Shown: one piece after another, positions 58,913-64,000 of the stretch
Numbering within the stretch: the first letter of the stretch is position 1
Layout: every line of letters starts with the position of its first letter
NCBI GenBank assembly: GCA_020746875.1
Contig: JAGTJL010000006.1
Span: forward strand, 1 to 64,000
Origin: Rhexocercosporidium sp. MPI-PUGE-AT-0058
Taxonomy: Eukaryota > Ascomycota > Leotiomycetes > Helotiales
Direction of reading: 5' to 3'
DNA length: 64,000 nt
Program-made: the position numbers and the translations under genes
Notes under the pieces: model-generated
What the model was told of the DNA's origin: nothing
Databases searched by the model: none
Seen by the model: the letters and a program-made list of their open reading frames with translations, nothing else

Positions 58913-59279
58913 CTTAAGTAAGTACTTAATTAATTGATTTGTCTTCTAATACCGTAAGTAGCTTTTGTAAATAGCTAGCAACTTTTTGGTACAATAATGC
59001 GGTTATAGCACGATTATAAAGGGTAGACTTTAGAATCCCTTACTCTAGTAATGCCTTTCGCGTAAACTTGTTATTTGCTATCTCTCTAAGGGCGCTTTAA
59101 ATATTAGCTTTTATATATTAACGCTTTATGATTAAGATAATTTAATTTTAAATTTCAAAAGAATTAAATAAGAATTAAAAGAGTTAATAAATTATTTGAG
59201 TAGGTAGGTACGAGGGGCGGTGAGGTTAAGCGAGGTGTTCGGAAACTAGGGGTGGTCGGAATGGTAGGGCTAGACGTTA

Positions 59280-60356
59280 GGTCCCATAATCTACTATCAC
59301 TACCTCGCCACTTGTCAACTTTGGAGCAACCGCGCAAGATGTCAAATGGCTTCTAGCATCTCAGCCGCACATTCAGGAGGGTCATAGTATGGAATGAGTG
59401 CTGGCGGATTTTGCGGAGGTCGCTACTGAACATCTGCACCGCCTCTTGCAAAAATGAAGTTATTCTCAGTTGTAGGAGCACTACACCCTCCTTGTTTTTA
59501 GCACCCCTTTGTCACTAATGGCTGATCAAGTGGACCGTATAGGCATAGCACTATCTTGCATATCGGTTAGATTTGCCTTGGATTTGTTTAATTAGAAGTT
59601 ACTTTAGCCAATAAGTTTAAGTCTAAATAACGGATTGAAGCATTTAGATCGAGGGCAAAGAAAATGCGATAGACTTATAAAGTTGTGTGGAAAAGTTTAG
59701 AGAAGTGCATCCGATATCATCCTTCGTCCATGCTCTGCGGATGTTGGTACTACTTCTACGCCCCAAGTGGGAGATTCCGTGATTGAGGGGCTTAAAGCAT
59801 GACAGCTGAATACAGTATTTGGCCTAAGCCGGCACCTTAATCGCTACTCAAATGAAGGAATCGATGGGCCATTGTCGCCGGACTAGGGGCATAAATGATA
59901 CAACCACTACCTTCAGAGGGAAGTAGTGTTTTAATAGTTTATTCTAAGAGCGAAAACTAAAGTAATGTGTATATATAGCGCTAGAGAGTTTAAGAGTTGG
60001 TAGTAGATGGATTAGTCGATTACTTTCTTTAGCCTTAATAAAACTCTCAAATAATGAGTTATAGAGCAGCACTATTATTTATTCATTCGCGGTTCTAAGA
60101 GCAAAGCACCAAAAGTGCCTTCGTACTTTTAGCTTACTAAGAGAAAAAGGGCTTCGAAGACGCTACGCGAACACACTTTCCAGGGCAAAAATTTAGCCGA
60201 GCTTTTTAAGTGGTTTTAAAGGGGCATATGTCACATGTTTGCAGAGATCGGTTATTATTTTTTAAGTTCGTCCCACGTGACTATTAGTCGTATGACTATT
60301 TGCCGAATTTTCCAGATCATGAGTCTTATCTGACGTCATTACCCTGACGTCCTGTT
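59280..60356. other. Host sequence without a recognised gene
   Basis: Moderate base composition. 59380-59560 contains a readable stretch on the plus strand (VLADFAEVATEHLHRLLQK) and 59510-59590 another (LMADQVDRIGIALSCISVRFA), separated by stops. No family is recognised. Before the Fot1-like insertion this was joined to 39930. Confidence 0.35.
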
Positions 60357-60675
60357 GTGTCGACAAGTAGGTTGGTATTCTATAATCGTCTGCTTGATGT
60401 TGAAATGCCTTCTTCTCCTCCATCCCTCGTTACTCCTCGTGTGTCTCAAATACCCTGTTCTCATATGCGGCCTTGTCTAGATACTGCCCAATGGCAGGCT
60501 GCAAAACGAGAGCGGTTGGTTGCAATTGAACTCCAGAGGGAAAAGGTTCAGGGGCTAGAACGTCAAGCACGACAGCGCGAACTTGATGATACAACTAGGC
60601 GGCTAGAACTCCAGAGCCAGAGAGAAAAGTATGCGGTGCGAGACTTAGACGAACAGATTCGGGACCTACTTCTTA
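60357..60675 (+). pseudogene. Coiled-coil ORF fragment truncated by an inverted-repeat element
   Basis: About 105 codons of native-looking sequence: a Ser/Pro-rich start (MPSSPPSLVTPRVSQIP) and a Glu/Arg/Gln-rich coiled coil (QREKVQGLERQARQRELDD, then LELQSQREKYAVRDLDEQIR). The open frame runs on to 60851, but those last 60 codons lie in the arm of an inverted repeat (60676-60832) and in a hAT-like element, so they are not part of the original gene. Function unknown; no start-site or intron evidence beyond the open frame (it opens with a GTG rather than an ATG). Confidence 0.5.
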
Positions 60676-61520
60676 TGTGGCGGTGGTGTTTCGGTAAAAC
60701 ACCAAAACTCGGGTGCTGTGGTTGGCCCGAGCGCTGCCGACTAGGCGGTTTCCGTAACATATTATTCGGTAAGACATTAGTTTACTTATATTATTATTTC
60801 CGTCTTAAATTCGACTTTTTTGCGTACAAGTACAGCGTGTTAAATGAATAGACTAGAATAGAATAACACGTGATTAATTTATTTTATTTAACTAAATTAA
60901 TTGTTATTCTATTTTAATTAATTAATATTAGGTAATTATTCTATATTATTTAAATAACGCTAAATAATTGCTAAGTAAGAACCCGCTAGCTAATTAAAGC
61001 CCTTCGCTTAATTTAGAATTTGGGAAGTGCGGTAGCGTTACTTAATTTAGAAAGGTTTCTGCACTTAACGCTTATTAAGCGAGGCCAGCAATAAGAACCT
61101 TCGAGAATCGACTTGTAAAATCTTACTTATTCTAACGTTATTAATTATAAATTTAATTATTAGTAATTATAATTAGTTAAATACTAGTATATTTAATTAT
61201 AATTAATATTAGAAATTACTAGAATATATTAGATTCTTAAGGAATTATTTATTTCTTTACATAAATACAAGAGGTCTTACGGCAGGATTATATCCGAGAG
61301 TAAATCCTTAAGAGTTATAAGAGCTAATACACCGAATTATATAAAAACATTATACTTCTATATAAATAGAGTCGAACTTAAGACGAAAATAATAATATAA
61401 GTAAACTAATGTCTTACTAAATAATGTCTTGCCGAAAACCGCTTTAATTAGCAGCGCTCGGGCCAATTATAGCACCCGAGTTTTAATGTTTTACCGAAAC
61501 ATTACCGTCATATAAGAAAT
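60676..61520. mobile_element. Element with about 157-bp inverted arms
   Basis: 60676-60832 and 61364-61520 are inverted copies: for example TCGGTAAAACACCAAAACTC against a right-arm sequence reading GAGTTTTAATGTTTTACCGA, both including GCCCGAGCGCTGC and its complement. The left arm has kept G/C where the right arm is C-to-T converted. The loop holds a partial copy of the 23312-24052 element. Long arms with no coding capacity suggest a foldback or Mutator-like non-autonomous element; I could not establish a target duplication. Confidence 0.65.
60833..61136. mobile_element. Partial copy of the non-autonomous hAT-like element
   Basis: It starts CAGCGTGTTAAATGAATAG and follows 23312 onward for about 270-300 bp, including GAATAACACGTGA and the GCTAAGTAAGAAC region, then diverges near 61136. 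It keeps the canonical CAG start that the copy at 23312 has lost. Confidence 0.8.
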
Positions 61521-61848
61521 AAGTAATATAACGGTTTAAAGGTTTTAAAGCTTTATTTCTAGTCTCGGCTATTTATTTCTTATTTGGAAAGTTACCGAAA
61601 TTAAACGAGCTTTTATAAATCTTACTTTTATATGATCATCCCGTCAATACTAAGACGTCTAAGGCTTTAACTATGAATCTATATAGGGAAGCTAGCACGC
61701 AGTAGAGCCAGTGAACAAACTACAACTATTAATTGTAAGAGCTAGCGGCATTACTCGGCGTACACCTACGCGAACCTTAGTTTCCCCTCACAACAACGCG
61801 TCCTCGACATTATAATACCGCGTATAACAACGCATTAATACTTTTAAC

Positions 61849-62210
61849 ATGGACAATTCAATACTTTCCTCTCCTATCAAGGCAAATCATAAGCCTAAAG
61901 AGATGTGGCCTCGTTCAGCGCGTGCAGTCGCACGTGCAATGCGTCGGGATAGCCATTCGTACAGGTATATAACGAAAAAGACAGGAATCGGCCGTTCTAC
62001 CCTCCAAAAGATCTGCGTAGCTCCCCCTTCGGCGAATCCACGTAAAGGCAAGGTCTTTGAACTTACTCTCTTAAAAAGGAAAGATATTAAGCGTATTTTC
62101 ACGTTTGTTTCTCAATCCTAGACCAATCGAATCAAGTCTTGGGCTAGGAATTTATTAAGAGAGGTATTTGTACGAGTATATTACGTAGAGAATTAGTCGC
62201 AGTTATAGTG
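61849..62210 (+). pseudogene. Tc1-like transposase N-terminal fragment, second family
   Basis: 61849-62121 (90 codons from an ATG) reads SARAVARAMRRDSHSYRYI and KKTGIGRSTLQKI, then KRKDIKRIFTFVSQS and a TAG, after which TNRIKSWARNLLREVF continues in frame. This is the double helix-turn-helix region of a fungal Tc1/mariner-type transposase. The TAG fits a single CAG-to-TAG or CGG-derived change. The DDE domain is absent downstream. It is far less mutated than the big elements and differs from the fragment at 34903-35585. Confidence 0.75.
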
Positions 62211-63353
62211 ATTGAAAAAAATCGAGGTTTTATGTTGGGTGTACGCCGAGTAATGCCGCTAGCTCTTAACTTTGTTAAAAGAGAAGAGAAAAGGAGAAGA
62301 AGCATGGTCACAATCACCGCCGTAGGTCCATTCATGGCGGAGACTAGAATTCTGCAATCACGACTTGGGTGCTTGCGTCATCACTCGGATAGAAATTTTT
62401 CATTCCGCTTGGTTTTGCCTGGGGTTCTAAAAGTAAGCTCCGCGTCCAACCCACATTAACGATAGGACAAGGAGTGGAGCCTTTGCAGGCTTAGTTAGGG
62501 AAGCACAAGAGGCCCCGCCAAACTATAAATCATGTCATCTCCAAGCACCCCGATCCACCAACGTTAAAGGCTTCCCCGCTGGCCCGCTCTGAGGTCGAGC
62601 GCCTGATATATTATGCAGCCAAGATGAGCTGAGGCTGCTTCATCGGTCGTTATCCTTCCGGCAGTTGGATTTGGAAGCAATTACTAAAGCTGAGTAAGTT
62701 GATAAATACTAGGTTGATAGTAAATCTGGTAAGATCGGTGCAAATTATTTTGAGTTTTACCGTATTTAAACTTTATAATCTAAGGTTAATGTGATACGAA
62801 CATTTAAAATATTTTCCTTCTGCTTGCTAGTAACATCCGCGGAATCCGGACTATTCGATCAATTCCGAATAATCCTTGTCAAACTCAAACGCGGCCAGGT
62901 GAAAAGGTATGTGATAATGCAGTCAAACAAAGTGCCCTCGACCGGGCCTAAAGGAAGTGAAGAATATAGATATAGAATAATGCAATACGGCGATAGGGCT
63001 GGACCAATAGTGTGTTATTTTACTAATTTTGACTTATTGTAATACGCCTATGCGCCATTTTTCATTTTGAATTTAACTTGACTTTGAACTTGCGTTCTAA
63101 TCTCAAGAAGAGAGGTCTTATCAAAGCTATTATATTGAAAATAGCCGTGCTCTGCATGGCGCCAAGGCGCTATATAGAGAATGAACTAACAAACAAGCAA
63201 ACAACGTCGGCGGAACAAAGCTTATATCAGCCAAGATCGGCCATGGCCCCACTTATCATAAGTTATATATTTATATCAAAGATGATTCTCCAAGTACAAG
63301 TACTTTTCTCTCGTATTAACTTCTTCTTCTACTATTCGAACTTCATCTGCAAC
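62211..63353. other. Intergenic sequence before the hydrolase gene
   Basis: Mostly low-copy-like. A short coding-like stretch near 62500-62640 (SPLARSEVERLIYYAAK) looks like an exon scrap of an unknown gene. The final few hundred bases are likely promoter and 5' UTR of the gene at 63354. Confidence 0.4.
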
Positions 63354-64000
63354 ATGCACATCAAGTATCTAGTGCAATGGCTCTTCACTGTAACAGCAGC
63401 AAGTGCTCAAAATACGCCGGGAGTGGGAGGACTCGATGCGAACATATCTCTGTTCGGTAACTACTACAATTAGTGGGTTAAGCTATTCTTCTCTTGAATA
63501 CCACAGTTAATGGAGAATATAGTTGGGTACAAACTGCCTCAGGGCTCTGGGACCTCACGAGGTCCGCACGACAGGCAGTTACCAAGACACATACGATTCC
63601 ATGCAGTGGTAGCAAGCAATCCATATCCATAGAAGCGTCAAGATCTGCATTGGTGATAATTGATATGCAGAGTGCGTATCATCGGACTTCTTCTATGCTT
63701 TGATCTATTCTGATATTTTCCAGACTTCTTTCTCCATCCTGGACTCAGCCCCAGTGCAACGGGTGGAAGAGATGTTGTCAATGCGACAGTCAACATGATC
63801 CAAGGCTTCCGAAAAGCTGGAATGAAGGTTCTATGGACGTTTGTACGTCCCAGAATCTGTTTTCTAATTCATTCTTCAGAGCTGACTCAACAGTGGGGTC
63901 TCGACAATTATGACCTGTTAACAATGCCACCTTCTCTTCTGGACGGGTTCTCAACAGACCACACCTCAGCCAGTAAGTGGAAGGCTTAGACCAATGAAGT
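63354..64000 (+). CDS. Secreted isochorismatase-family cysteine hydrolase, 5' part (runs off the window)
   Basis: Exons 63354-63456, 63507-63671, 63724-63842 and 63894-63972 join in one frame through 50-52-nt GT..AG introns. A GTAAGT donor at 63973 shows that the gene continues beyond the window. The product begins with a signal peptide (MHIKYLVQWLFTVTAASAQ, cleavage expected about residue 19). It then has GEYSWVQTASGLWDLTR and ALVIIDMQNFFLHP, the classic core start of the isochorismatase fold with the catalytic Asp in IDMQ. Next come VNATVNMIQGFRKAGMKVLW and GLDNYDLLTMPPSLLDGF. The catalytic Lys and Cys would lie downstream and cannot be checked. Family members hydrolyse isochorismate, nicotinamide or other amides. 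Secreted fungal ones have been linked to plant salicylate metabolism, but the substrate here is unknown. The open frame and clean introns suggest a working gene. Confidence 0.85.

Larger units (their letters stand above)
39932..59277 (-). mobile_element. Fot1-like DNA transposon B, split by nested retrotransposons
   Basis: The left end starts ACGTCTAGCCCTACCATTCC at 39932; the inverted partner ends at 59277 and is nearly identical over 50 bp. TA flanks both ends (39930-39931 and 59278-59279). The element itself occupies 39932-41405 and 58918-59277; removing the insert and its CTTAA duplication leaves 1834 bp, close to element A (1799 bp), which it matches in sequence. The interrupted frame is the minus-strand DDE transposase; the left part holds its catalytic C-terminal half, the right part its N-terminal end. 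Stops are frequent and it is inactive. Confidence 0.93.

Noticed and set aside
60676..60851. C-terminal 60 codons of the 60357-60851 frame as part of a real protein
   Set aside because: They lie in an inverted-repeat arm and the start of a hAT-like element; the open frame continues by chance.
1..64000. tRNA, rRNA, CRISPR or bacterial operon features
   Set aside because: None seen; spliceosomal introns and fungal transposons show that this is eukaryotic nuclear DNA.

Overview
The window looks like an accessory, repeat-rich part of a filamentous ascomycete genome. Two intact genes and one gene that runs off the right end have short introns (about 47-97 nt, GT..AG, CTAAC-like branch sites). Everything around them is transposon sequence in which C:G bases have been converted to T:A. 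Nearly every stop codon in the old transposase and pol frames is one C-to-T step from CAA, CAG or CGA. That is what repeat-induced point mutation (RIP) leaves behind; RIP itself is an inference, because I could not compute dinucleotide indices.

Layout. 1-246: the 3' half of a 481-bp LTR. 260-3245: a hAT element (TIRs, 8-bp target duplication). 3246-5923: no gene. 5924-7389: an intact 8-exon gene for a multi-pass membrane protein (332 aa). 7512-7866: a decayed piece of a group III hybrid histidine kinase receiver domain. 8616-10474 and 13095-14893: two Fot1/pogo-type DNA transposons. 15218-18217: a second hAT. 10475-23297 otherwise: unclassified, heavily mutated repeat. 23312-24052: a non-autonomous hAT. 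24404-24859 (minus): a small coiled-coil/zinc-ribbon gene with two stops. 25746-30824: an intact 12-exon PDR-type ABC transporter (1495 aa), the main gene of the window. 31975-34902: a 5'-truncated Gypsy copy ending in a full LTR. 34903-38244: a Tc1-like transposase fragment and a third hAT. 38245-39930: remnants of one or more host genes. 39932-59277: a nest of transposons. 59278-63353: gene scraps and small elements. 63354 to the window end: the 5' part of a secreted isochorismatase-family hydrolase.

The nest can be read exactly from target duplications. A Fot1-like element (TA duplication) was hit by a Gypsy element coded on the minus strand (190-bp LTRs, CTTAA duplication). That element was hit by a second Gypsy coded on the plus strand (481-bp LTRs, ATTTG duplication), which carries a 140-bp solo LTR (GAAGT duplication). 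A 3.4-kb pogo-like element (TA duplication) sits elsewhere in the outer Gypsy. Removing the inserts leaves a 1.83-kb Fot1 element, a 7.04-kb outer Gypsy and a 6.92-kb inner Gypsy, all ordinary sizes, which supports the reconstruction.

The genes do not form a recognisable pathway or cluster. The contrast between fully open genes and ruined repeats a few hundred bases away suggests that the ABC transporter and the membrane protein are kept by selection. I found no rRNA, tRNA or CRISPR, and no convincing new defence or mobile system. The least explained items are an antisense frame inside the outer Gypsy and the unclassified 10.5-23.3 kb repeat.
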